A stretch of 64,000 bases of DNA from Acorus gramineus (GCA_030737835.1 JAUJYN010000015.1:740861-804860), one strand, 5' to 3'; numbered from the stretch's first letter, positions 48,286-58,821 are shown. Program-made: numbers and translations. Notes: generated by a model not told the origin, from the letters alone.

Positions 48286-49150
48286 TCTCTAGTATAAGGA
48301 TAGGTGTGTGTGTAATTGGTGGTTATTATGCAAGTGTGTGGGGTATCTGGATGAGTGAGTGTCAAGAGCGGTTGTTTGGGTTAAGGAAGCCGGGTTTTAG
48401 CCGTCCTGGCAGTGAGTTCCCATCAGTAGGTACCGCCGATGCAGTCGGAGGGGTACTGAATTTGGGAGTATGCTAGGTAGGGGCTACCCGGTAAGAGATT
48501 ATTGAATGGTGTCGCGAGCGTGGAATCGCTCTCCCCTTAGTTGGATCCGCGTAGTACAGCCCCGGCGTTAGACAGGCTCCCGGTCAGAGGACCAGGCGAG
48601 CTACGGAGCGGGGAGAGGCTAGCGGTGGACCAGGGGTAGAGAGCAGTCTAAGTCTCTCCCAAAGTCCCAAAATGTCTCCTTTCGGGAGTGAGGGTGTGGA
48701 TGAGGCGAAGGCGGGTCGCTCGTAACCCAATTTCTGTTGGACCGTTCCCAATGATGTTGGGTCGGTCTTGCAAAGGATGTTGAATGACATCGTTGGGTGA
48801 TCATCTAGATGTAGATGATCCGGAGGAGTTAGTGGTGTTCTTTTAAATGATGTCTTCTTCCAGTGTTCCTTTCTGGATTAAGGGGCCTTGTGAGGTCGGC
48901 GTTGGAACCCGGGCTAGGGTACTTCGTGTTCCTTGTTTGGTTGTCGGGGTATCCTATATCGGGATTCCATGGTGCCCTCCCGAGGTTTCTTTTCCCAGGT
49001 AAGGGATGCCATGGAAACATCAAATAGATGAGAGATCAAGTGCGAGTTTGGTTAGAGGTTAAGGCCTTTTGGGCTGAGTGGTTTCTGGTAAAGGCATATC
49101 TGTGGACCCGGGTAAGACGTTTGCTATGTCGAATTGGCGTAGGCCGTCGA
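48286..49150 (+). repeat. Rearranged LTR-like modules inside gypsy element G
   Basis: This segment replaces most of pol. 48360-48700 resembles the LTR stretch with GTTGGATCCG, a run like GCTACGGAGCGGGGAGAGGC and GGTGGACCA, and 48885-49005 is another copy of the 110-bp LTR module (TGTTCCTTGTTTGGTTGTCG). No coding sequence was recognised. It looks like filler picked up from LTR copies when pol was lost. Confidence 0.6.
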
Positions 49151-49626
49151 ACCCCGCAAGGATTCGGAGCTTCCCGAGTTGGAGGGTTATTGTAGGAAGC
49201 TTGACGAGGGACTCTCGAAGATAGCTGTTCCTCTTAACCGCCTTACTCGGAAGGATGTCCGGTTCGAGTGGTCCCCTTCTTGCGAGGAGAGCTTCCTGGA
49301 GTTTATCGGAGGCTCACCTCAGCGCCAATTCTTACCTCTCCGTCTTGGAGTGGTGGGTTCGCAGTTGGGTAAAGGTGTCCACGATCCTGCTCACGTCATC
49401 CCGTTCGAGCCGCTCGTCTCTGAGCCGGACAGTCATTCGTGGAGCAGTCGATTGAGATCATGGACCGCCGCGTGAGGAGGTTCTGCACCAAGACCGTCCA
49501 GTTGGTCGAGGTGCGATGGCAGCACCGTTCCGGTGTTAAGGACACTTAGGAGCTCAAGGGATGCCAGGTGTGACGCATCTTTTCCCCTCCTAGATGTTTT
49601 TGCATATTTTGAGGACAAAATTTCCT
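49150..49626 (+). pseudogene. Gypsy pol remnant
   Basis: Three short pieces in changing frames: GLSKIAVPLNRLTRKDVRFE with a following CEESFLEF (about 49208-49305), the RT/RNase H junction of plant gypsy elements; a short segment with ILLTSSRSSRSSL/ HVIPFEPL (about 49380-49420); and IMDRRVRRFCTKTVQLVEVR (about 49455-49515), the end of integrase. FCIF.GQNF just before the polypurine tract is the usual C-terminus in this group. RT catalytic boxes are absent. Confidence 0.72.
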
Positions 49627-49639
49627 AAGGGGGGAAGAA
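49627..49639 (+). other. Gypsy polypurine tract
   Basis: AAGGGGGGAAGAA directly before the 3' LTR. This is where plus-strand DNA synthesis starts in LTR retrotransposons. Confidence 0.9.
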
Positions 49640-52600
49640 TGTTATATTTGTGTCACTTTTAGCCTGCTGGTAACCGTTAGAGCGTCCTGGCAGTTTTAAA
49701 ATTTTTAGGGTTTTTGGTCGGAACCGCATAATTTCAGACTGTTAGCTATCGTCTGAGCTAGAGGACTCCGATTGGAAATCTGACTGCATATTTGGTGTCC
49801 TGGCGCCATTTTAGACCTCTCATGAAAATTTCATCGAATTCTGGCATCGTTTGCAAAAATTTCGCAGTTCCGGGGCGTATCCGGGTTTTTAAGTCGCGCT
49901 CTACTTAAAAGGAATAAAATCGAGTAGCACTATTCATCATCTTCCCGACTTGATCCCTCTCTCTCCTCTCCTCCGTTTTTCTTCCGTTTGAGCCCCCTCC
50001 ACCCCTCAAAATCGAAAACCTAAAGCACGGGAAGTGTAGATCGGGTCCCGATCTATGCTCCGGTGTCTTCAAATCCGAGTTCCGACGATCCTAGCCTCCC
50101 CGACCTCCTCTCTCTCTCCTCTGTTTCGAGCCAAATCGAGGGCCGTGATAGATCGGGGCGTGGGAGAGCCTTTGAGGAAGGTTTCGGCGCGCGAAGAGCT
50201 ACCGGACATCTTCCCCTTCCCTCGGTAAGCCTCCTTTCCCTCTTTCTTGCATAGATGAATGCTAGGAAGGTGGGTTGGGTGTTTGGGGGTGGTCGGCGGC
50301 AGTGGGGGTCGTCGGAGGGTGGTCGGAGGTGGTCGGAGGGTGGTCGGTGGTCAAGGGAGGGGTGGTGGTGGCGCTCGGGCAGTGGCAGGTCGTCCGGGCC
50401 AAGCAGCAGCAGCAGCAGCCCAGGCGGCGCGCAGGTCGGGTGCGCGCGGGCAGGCGCGCGTGCGTGCGCGGGCGTGCGTACGCGCGGCGTGCGCGCGGGC
50501 CTGGTGCAGGGTGCTGGTCGTGCTGGGCGAGCGGGACGGGCTGGCAGTGCAGGCGTGCTCGGGCTGGGGGCCTCAGGCAGCACCGGCAGCGTGCGCAGGG
50601 GGCTGGCTGGGCGTGCGCGCGTGCGTGCGCGCGAGCGTGCGCGCGGGCGGGCGCCGGGGGGGAGCTGGTCGTGCGGATGCCGTGTGCGTGGAGGCTGGAG
50701 GTGCGTGCGAGGTGCGCGCGAGGTGCGGCAAGGTGTGCGAGGTGTGTGCGAGGTGCGCGCGAGGTGCGGCAAGGTGTGCGAGGTGCGTGCGAGGTGCGCG
50801 CGAGGTGCGGCAAGGTGTGCGAGGTGCGTGCGAGGTGCGCGCGAGGTGCGGCAAGGTGGCGGAGGTGCGTGCGAGGTGCGGCAAGGTGTGCGAGGTGCGT
50901 GCGAGGTGCGCGGGGCGCGGCAAGGAAGGGATGGTGTGCGCGGGGGCGAGGCGCCGCGCGCGGGGGCGTGCGGGGTGCTCGCGGGCCAGCGCATGGCGTG
51001 CGGGGCGCGTGTGGGCTGCCGCGGCTGGGCTCGGTGGACGCGCGGAGCCCCGGGCGGTGCGCGGAGTGCGCGGGCTGAGGCGCGGCGGCGCGTCCGGGCG
51101 GTCGGGTGGCCGTGCGGGTGGATGCTGGCCGTGCGGGGGGTTGTCGGAGTGCTCGGGCTAGCGTGCGTGCGGGTCGTATGCACGTTTGCCCGAGTGTTGG
51201 GAGTTTAATTGTGGGTTTATGTATTTAATAATATTTGTGGATTTATACTTACCAAATAATACCCTGTCTTGCAGATCTCGACGGGTGGTCGCGCGACGAC
51301 CCAGATACTGGTGAGTGGGACAATCCAACCCAGTAGAGAGGTGTTATACGCACTTGGGCGTATACCGACCTCTCCTGGGGCACCGTGGATTATATTAACC
51401 TGTAATAATATGTATTGCATGTGAGCCTGATGAATATGTAGAAATGCATGCTACCCTAGGCTTTTATGTTAGGGACTTGCACCCATAGGATATGCGTATG
51501 AGCCATGTAGCATGTCCCCTGGTTTTCATGCTAGGAAACCCCGGCCTATGCATCCGTCCTACTAGTTTATTTATTAAATTAAATGCTGGTATCTGTTAGA
51601 TCGCATGCCTTAGGATAATATTATAGGGAGGAGCCTTGCGAGGTCAACGCTGAGACCCGTGTTAGGGTACTCCGTGTTCCTTGTTTGGTTGTCGGGATGT
51701 CCTGTATCGGGACCTCGGGCTGCCCTCCCAAGGTTCTAGTCCCAATAATATTATATGTAATGATTGTATGATTGGTATAATTATTAGCATAGTTGGTAGA
51801 TATTATAGGGGAGGGGCCTTGCAAGGACAGCGGTGAGACCCGGGTTAGGGTACTATGTGTTCCTTGTTTGGTTGTCGGGGTATCCTATAACGGGAACTCA
51901 CGCCGCCCTTCCGAGTTTCTTTCCCCCAATGATATTCTAGCCTTGCTGATTTTTGTACATGTTTCCCCGCATCTTGGTGATGCACCCGGTTGAATTCAGA
52001 GGAATTCATGACATTTGAGTTGTAAGGATATGTAGTCGGCGGATCCGAGTGGATCATATGCGTATGGGTGGGCTGTTCTGTTCCCCTCGTTGGATCCGGT
52101 AGAGACTACCCCCAGCGTTAGACAGGGCCTTCCTGACAGAGGGCTCCCATCAGTAGGCACTTCCTGATTTGGTGACGGAATGTGCTGAATGTGGGAGTAG
52201 ACCAGGCGGCCTACGGAGTGGAGGGAGAGACTATCGGTGGACTAAGGGTGACCAACAGCCTAGTCAGTCCCAAAATCCTATGTCACCCGTGGAAGGGTGA
52301 GGGTGAGGGTGTAGTGGGTTGGCGATGAGCGACCTACTGGATTTGTGAATAGATGATTATCAGTCCCAATAACCTATGTCACCCATGGATGGGTGAGGGT
52401 GAGGGTGTGGTGGTTCGGCGAAGTACGAACCACTGGATTAAGTTGTTATGTATTGATGGCTGGATAAAATAATGGAATATTGTGGTAAATATCGTCTGTG
52501 TTGCGTGGGTTGTGCTATTCACTGAGCGTGTGGCTCACCCCTCGCACATGTTTTTCCCCAGTGGTCACTGAGCCTGAGCTGGAGCCGGAGCAGCAGTTGG

Positions 52601-52959
52601 AGCTTTCCGAGGGATTTCTTCAGTAGCGGAGCAGCGCTACGTCCGCGAGTACCAGAGGCTGTCAGCATCCCTTTTCTTGGCTGTATGTATTGTATTTCCG
52701 TGCTGAGCACGTGTTGTATCTATTCAGTTGTTTCCATGTATATTGGCTCTCACAGGACGTATGATTGTGTATCGAGTCTGTAATATGTTTTGGTTACAGA
52801 CTCAGTTTTAGCTTCCGCTATATTGTGTATATATATTATGTCAGCCCTGTTTGATATGTGTTGTTTTATATGTGGTTTAGAGTATATGTATTTGACCTCC
52901 TGTGTAGGTTTCTGATATGATATATATACATTTGCCGCGTCCCGGGGTTGGCCGCCCTG
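49640..52959 (+). repeat. Gypsy element G 3' LTR
   Basis: About 3320 bp, nearly identical to 43561-46820. The size difference comes mainly from the 30-bp tandem array (50699-50930). It ends at GGCCGCCCTG, without the last 9-10 bases (GGGCGTGACA) of the 5' LTR, and is followed at once by the target copy GGAGC. A perfect 10-bp hairpin stem lies at 52774-52783 and 52794-52803. Confidence 0.92.
50699..50930 (+). repeat. 30-bp tandem repeat in the 3' LTR
   Basis: Longer version of the array in the 5' LTR (about seven degenerate units built from GAGGTGCGTGCGAGGTGCGC and GCGGCAAGGTGTGC). The difference between the two LTRs shows copy-number change after insertion or during replication. Confidence 0.85.
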
Positions 52960-55324
52960 GGAGCCCCTGCACGGGACAACCTGTCTAACGCTGAGGTAGT
53001 CTCTAACGGATCCAACGAAGGGAACAGAACAGCCTATCCATCGCATATGATCCACTCGGATCCGCTGACAACCCAACTCTACTACTCTAATGTCTTGAAT
53101 TCTTCAGAATTCCACCAGCGCGCATAACCAAGATGCGGGGAATACATAAGATAATAATGAGGGAAAAGAGACCTTGGGAGGGCAACCTGAGGTCCCGATA
53201 TAGGACATCCGCCAACCAAACAAGGAACACGGAGTACCCTAGCCCGGGTCTCAATGTCGACCTCGCAAGGCCCCCTTAATATTCCCCAAAGCATGCTAAA
53301 CATATCTTAAGCTTGCATTTAAGTAAATAAATCAAACTAATAGGACGCATGCATAGGTCGGGGCTTTCCTAGCATGATAACGAGGTGACAGGATGCACTG
53401 CTCATGCACATATCCTAAGGGTGCAAGTCCCTAACATACAAGTCTAGGGTGGCATGCATTCTACACATAAATCATGCTTGCATGGATTACAATAAAACAG
53501 TTAATATTAACTATGTGCCCCAGGGGAGGACGGTACACGCCCAAGTGCATGTAGCGCCTCCCAACTGGGTTGGGTTGTCCCACTCACCGGTGACCGGGTC
53601 ATCGCGCGACCGTCCGTCAAGATCTGCAAGACAGGGTAACCCACTTGGTGAGTAAAATACACAAATACCACAAAATACTCAAAATACACAAATAAATACC
53701 CAACACTCGGGCAAACGTGCATACGGCCCGTACGCACGCTAGCCCGAGCACCCCGACTCACTCCCGCACCCTCGGCAACCACCCGCACGGCCACCCGCCC
53801 CCGGATGCACCGCCGCGCCTCAGCCCGCTCACCCAGGCGCACCGTCGGGCCCCTGCTTGCACGCCTGGACGTGCTGTCGAGCAACCCGGGTGCACCGCGC
53901 GACCACTGCGCCCCATCGCAGCAGCCCGCGTGCACACCGCACGCCCCGCGCTAGCCCGCGCGCACATCACACGCCCCGCGCGCCCAGTGCCAGCCCCGCG
54001 CGCACCCCGCGCGCACCTCTGCTGCCTCGCCGCGCCCTCGCCTGGCTCCGCGCGCACCCCGCGCTCGCCCAGCACTCCATCGACTCGCCGTGCGCGCACA
54101 GCGCGCCTGCGCCCCTGCGCAGCGCTCCGCGCGCACCACGCCCTGCACGCATGCCCACTCGCCCAGCACCCCCAGCACGCCCAGCACATGCCCACTCGAC
54201 CAGCACCCCCAGCATGCCCAGCGCTTGCCCACTCGACCAGCGCCCAGCACACGCGCCCTGCTGGCCTCCAGCTCCACCCGAGCGCACGCCCCCGCGCACG
54301 CCCTCGCGCACGCACGCGAGCGCCCTGCCAGCTGCTCCGCCAGCTGCCCCTGTGCTGCCTGTGCTGCTGCCCTGCCCGAGACCACCAGCCACCTTGCCCG
54401 AGCACCTCTACCACCACCCATCGGCCACCAATGGCCTCCGACCGCCCCCAACCACCACCGACAGCCACCCACAGCCGCCGACCACCACCCAACCTCAAAA
54501 CCACCCTCCTAACAAGCATCTAAGCCAAAAAAAAGAAGAGGAAGAAGAGCTTACCAAGGGAAGGAAGGGATGTTCGGTTGCTCTCCGTGCACCGAAACGC
54601 CTCTCCAAGGGTCTCCACCACCAAGACCTCTTCCCACCTCCGAAATGGCTCCGATCTTAGGAGAAGAGAGGGCGGAAGAAAGGGCTAGACATGCCAGAAT
54701 CCGGATTTGAAAGCACCGGGGTGTAGATCGGGACCGGATCTACCCTTTCTATGTTTTGGGTTTTAAGGTTTGGGCACTCTAGCTAGGTTGAATGAAGGTT
54801 TTAAGGGGAGGGGAGAGAGAGGGATTGCTCGGAGAAGAAGATGAATAGGGGGGGTTTAAGTCGTGGGATTTCTTTAAAACCACCCCCACCCCACACATCC
54901 TCACACCCCTAATTAGTTTAGCCCTAATTAGGTTTAGGGGGGTTTAAGGGGGGTTTTAAGTGGGTTTGACCTAAGTCAACTCAACCACACAAAAGGACAA
55001 AAGAGGTTGACCAAGTCATGGGCCCACTTTGACCGAGTCAACTCTCCCAATGACTTCTCGATCGGTCAAAACCCGGATACGCCCCGGAACTGTGAAATTT
55101 CTGGAACGTTACCGGAATTCGATGAAATTTTCATGAGTGGCTTAGAATGGCACCAGAACACATAATATGCAGTTAGATTTCCAATCGGAGTCCTCTAGCT
55201 CAGGACGATAGCTAACAGTCCAAAATTTTAGCGGTTCCGATCGAAAAACGAAAAAACTCAAAAACTGCCAAAATGCTCCAATGGTTACCAGCAGGCCAAA
55301 AAGTGACACATATATAACACGCAA

Positions 55325-55917
55325 CTCACCTTAAAGGCCTAACAAAAATCCCAACTCCAAATAAATATTAAAATGTTCATATCTCACAACGATCCGATAA
55401 TCAATATCCATTTATTTCATAAGGCCCACATAATCGATCAATCATCGAATAAATATTTACACAAATCCAATAAGGCTCAACTATAATTCCAATGATCTAA
55501 ATAACTCAATCCAATCAATTTACATCCAAATAACAATAATATCCAATTAATATTCATTGATCCCACTAAACCAAATTAATTGATTTAAGATCCAATTTGA
55601 GTCACCAAGATCAATAAAATCATCAAAACCCACAAATCAAATTATACTCATTAAACATCCATTTGGGATCCCTTTAATCTCTAAATTTCTTCAAACTTTG
55701 TCATGAAGTTAAATATTTGAATTCTAAGAAACTGCACAGAAATCTTTGAAAAATCATAACTTTCTACCCGTAACTCCGAATTGGACGATTCATGATTTGT
55801 TGGAAAGATCTTTTCGAAACCTATTTCTGTTTGTGAAATACAATTTTTCCAGAAACAACTCTATCATAGTCAAAAACATGATTTAATGATCAGGTATACA
55901 ATCAACCCGAAAATAAC
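55325..55917 (+). mobile_element. Probable continuation of LTR D
   Basis: AT-rich sequence directly after the right target copy of LTR F. Continuity across F (42727 to 55325) is implied by the CGCAA duplication. It has stretches like AATCATAACTTTCTACCCG and GTTGGAAAGATC, a style also seen in the AT-rich part of A1 (1860-1960). It has no TG..CA end and is cut by the CACTA terminus at 55918. Confidence 0.5.
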
Positions 55918-56243
55918 CACTACAAGAAAAAGCTTTTTTTGCGACGGTTTGAAACCGTCGCAAAAAGCCTCTATTACCGTCGCAAATACCCTTTTGCGAC
56001 GGTTCTGCGGCGGTTTGGGTTCCGTCGTACCAAACGGCGTCGCAAAAGAATAGCAGCGGTTTTTAGCCGTCGCAAATATCTTTTATAGCGGTTTTTCTAC
56101 CGTCGCAAATAATCCGTCGCAAAAACTTTCTTTTGACTGTAGTAGTGTAAACTACATATTTTGCGACGGATAAACTAGCTGTCGCAAAAAACATTTTAAT
56201 TTTATTTTTTGACTTTTGCGACAGAGGCCTAAACCGTCGCAAA
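55918..56243. repeat. CACTA left subterminal repeats
   Basis: At least ten copies of GCGACGG or CCGTCGC in both orientations within 326 bp, often as ACCGTCGCAAA. An imperfect mirror of the terminus (CTGTAGTAGTG, about 56142-56152) lies inside the array, so a short internal derivative may be embedded. Confidence 0.75.
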
Positions 56244-56739
56244 TAATGTTTTTATTTTTTTATTTTTATTTGAGATTTTAGAAAGACTTGCAGTAGATCC
56301 CATAAGATCAAAAATAAAAATAAATATTTTTCTAAGCCTGTAAAACAACAAAAATAAATTTTCTCTCATTTATGAGAATTTGAAATTGCACCTTTGATGA
56401 AGCATCTTTCAACATGTAAATTACAAAAACCTTGCAAGCAATCAACTTCAAATCACATATTCCCCCAAGCCACTTACATTATACAAACACATCTAAATCC
56501 TCTCATTATCTGAAAGTGCACTACACAAATTCTCTTCAGTTCATTAACTTCCTATTGAAAAAAATGCATGCTCTCTCCCAAAACTGCAGTTACTTTGTAA
56601 TGTTTATACAGGCACTACATCATCATCTTCTATATCTGCCTGACTCTCCAAGCCTCTTGATGCCTGACACACCATTCAAGAAACAGGAGATAAGCCATCA
56701 TCAGGTTCTTCTGAATCTGAGCCATCAACCAATTTTTCA

Positions 56740-57043
56740 AGTGAATCCATGTCAACAGTCTCAGAAAGTGTGTGAATACGTAGGGTGTCCGCATCTTGAC
56801 TGATACAAATGATGTAACCTAGATGACTTGGGTGGTGGAGGTGGTGTTGGTGGGTTGGGAGAGTGAGATGTGCTGAAGACATCCTCAGAAAACTCACATG
56901 GAGATATCCCCATCTCCATGTCTTCTGCTGCTGCTGTGGCTTTCACTGTCCTTCCACTAGACCCCATCCCTTTATGTACTTGACATGGGCTAGTGTTAGA
57001 TCCTTCACGTTCATAAGCTCCAAAACCGACTTTGGTGTCGCTC
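56740..57043 (-). pseudogene. KANADI 3' fragment (GARP helix and tail)
   Basis: After an AG the complement reads ATPKSVLELMNVKDLTLAHVK (first residue at 57041), the second half of the GARP DNA-binding domain of KANADI transcription factors. The frame then departs where SHLQ should follow. A little further (about 56962) another frame reads GRTVKATAAAEDMEMG, matching the YRTVKSTD step, then SEDVFSTSHSPN and a Pro run. KANADI proteins set abaxial organ identity. The intron between these exons seems to have been lost with part of the coding sequence, so the copy is broken. Confidence 0.75.
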
Positions 57044-57293
57044 CTTCAATGAATATATCATTCACAAATTAACATAAAAATCATGGATGTAAGCTATATA
57101 AAATATTTTGATAAATGACAGCTATTAGACAATATGTATCAATGCCCTGAGAGAGTAACTTTTCAAATATAATAAGTATTACACGTTTCTTCCGGGTATC
57201 AAAGAATGCCATGTGCATAGTACATCAAACTTAAGATGAAAGGAAATGAAAAGGGAGGCAGGAACCAGAAAAGAGTGAAGATCAATAATGCAC

Positions 57294-57547
57294 CTTTGTG
57301 GATCATATTCTTGTCCAAACAGGATATTGTCACGTAACGAGCCAGATAAAACCCAAGGGACCTGCATTTGTAATTCCTGATAATGAAATGTTTTGCATTC
57401 AAAGCTAGGAAATCTGATTATTGGATCTAAGGAGAGCAAAAGTACCTGGGAAACATACGCTAATGACCCATAGACTTTTACTGATCCTCGAATCAGCTGC
57501 ATCTCCCTTAGAATTGAATATAATAAGGATGACTTTCCTGAACCAAT
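57294..57547 (-). pseudogene. ABCC (MRP) transporter fragment, two exons
   Basis: Exon 57547-57446 (34 codons) has a Walker A remnant IGSGKSSLLYSIL and ends GSLAYVSQ; exon 57361-57294 continues VPWVLSGSLRDNILFGQEYD. Both have intact GT..AG borders, and together they form the Walker A to Q-loop region of nucleotide-binding domain 1 of an ABC transporter of subfamily C. No other exons (signature motif, Walker B, membrane segments) are present. It lies between two KANADI pieces on the same strand. Confidence 0.82.
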
Positions 57548-58511
57548 CTGAAAGAAATATAATCCTCAGTGTGAATATTCTCATGCAAAAATAAACCATT
57601 TTTTAGTCAAAATTACAGAAAAGCAGATGAGTAGCTAATCTTGTTAGCATTCAGTTTTCTCGTCAAAATAAAATTGCTTTAGTATATTTGGCACTTAACA
57701 TCAGTCAGTTTTTTGGACAAAATATTATTTATGTAATTTTTCCATCCAATTTAAAGTTGGTCAATTTATGCCAAATATTTTCTGTGCCTCTCAACCATGC
57801 ACCATAGAGCAAAGCAGTAATTCCTATCTAAAAAATCTTTTCTAGAATATTCCCAAGAAAAATCAGAACATGGCAGTTTCCCTAATAAGAGATTGGCCTA
57901 GTAAAAAAAACTTAATGGAAAAAACACAAGTAAACCACAACAATGACATTTTTTTTTACAATGTAATGGTTTCCATAATAAATATAGGAAGTTCTGTAGT
58001 CGATGATGTTTTAGAGTCAGGAGTTGCCTGGTTGGATCCTGAAGTAGACAAGCTTCGGTAATCAACTACTGTATTTATTGATAAATGAAATATTTTTGCA
58101 AGTTATTTTACGTCAATATATTCTAGCATACAATAGGTTTTCCCAATTGAAATCCTCCATTAGAAGTTGGAACAGACATCATAAGCTCCATGGAATCCAA
58201 GATTCAACATTGTGGTTGAGGTTCCATAATGGATATCACTTGCCACATCCCTCACATAGTAGACCATCACTACAAACAAAAGAATGACTGTGGTTCTAAT
58301 TGTCAGATGATTAAAAGTAAACAGATTTTAGGAGATAGAAGTGAAGATGTTTAGACTGAGCACACAGAAAAATCAGAAAAGATAATATCAGAACTGAACA
58401 TGTATGAGATATCTTAATGTTGTGTATAGTATGGGGGATGGGGTAAGAAATTATGGAAATGGAAATATGAGATACACTTTCTTAAAAATGTGATTTTTCT
58501 TTCAATGAATA

Positions 58512-58697
58512 TATCTACCAATACCCAATGGTCTCCCAGACTGTTGATAAATGACTCAGCTTGGGGTGATTGCAAGTGCTGTCGTCCCAGCTGCAGCTGC
58601 TACCGGAGTCTGTGGTGACTGTGGGGTTGAAGTCTCCGCCATGGAAGGGTGGGCTGATGTGTAGGGAGAGATCGGGAAGGTCTGGTGAGGCCTCCAT
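58512..58697 (-). pseudogene. KANADI 5' exon fragment
   Basis: The complement opens with an ATG and reads MEASPDLPDLSLHISPP, then TVTTDSGSSCSWDD. PDLSLxISPP near the N-terminus and a following TDSGSS match KANADI proteins, and the 3' GARP fragment lies 1.5 kb downstream on the same strand. The first half of the GARP domain (MRWT..HAVQLLGGHE) was not found between them. It is probably part of the same captured gene, disrupted by loss and by the ABCC piece. Confidence 0.6.
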
Positions 58698-58821
58698 TAG
58701 TGGTGGTAGAGCTTTGTTAGGGTTTGGTGGAGGAAAACCAGATTAGGTCATTTGTTGAGAATCTACTATGAGGGAAGGCATGGGAGTTGAGTGTGGATTT
58801 TTGGGGAAGGAGAGGTTTTAA

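Larger units (their letters stand above)
43561..52959 (+). mobile_element. Ty3/gypsy element (G) with 3.3 kb LTRs, defective
   Basis: Two near-identical direct repeats (43561-46820 and 49640-52959) bound a 2.8 kb interior with a primer binding site, gag, a rearranged middle, a small pol remnant and a polypurine tract. GGAGC is found at both outer edges (43556-43560 and 52960-52964). Very long LTRs, a CCHC gag and the pol-end sequence point to the chromovirus Tekay/Del type. Protease, most of RT and integrase are missing, so it would need enzymes in trans. The close similarity of the LTRs suggests a recent insertion. The 3' LTR lacks its last 9-10 bases. Confidence 0.92.
42728..55319 (-). mobile_element. 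Solo long LTR (F), minus strand, split by gypsy element G
   Basis: On the minus strand it begins TGTTATATATGTGTCACTTT (complement ending at 55319) and ends GGGGCGTGACA (complement of 42728 onward). A perfect target duplication CGCAA flanks it (42723-42727 and 55320-55324). The LTR itself is 42728-43560 joined to 52965-55319, about 3.19 kb; the gap is the nested gypsy element. It carries the shared modules in reverse: CpG-rich block (53700-54330), 36-nt candidate micro-exon (53588-53623), 110-bp module (53165-53275), CACCCT blocks (43280-43410) and the TGCGAGGGGTGAGCCAC motif (43144-43160). It has no genes. Confidence 0.9.

Noticed and set aside
43561-52959. Two 3.3 kb direct repeats as a segmental gene duplication
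   Set aside because: They start TG, end CA (5' copy), follow a primer binding site and polypurine tract layout and are flanked by a 5-bp duplication, so they are LTRs.
56136-56152. CTGTAGTAGTG as the right end of a 235-bp CACTA miniature element
   Set aside because: The following bases (TAA) do not match the AAC before the left end, the inverted repeat is imperfect, and GCGACGG repeats continue past it. Kept only as a note under the subterminal array.
56432-56803. 123-codon frame on the plus strand
   Set aside because: It overlaps the KANADI-derived sequence on the other strand and shows no domain of its own.
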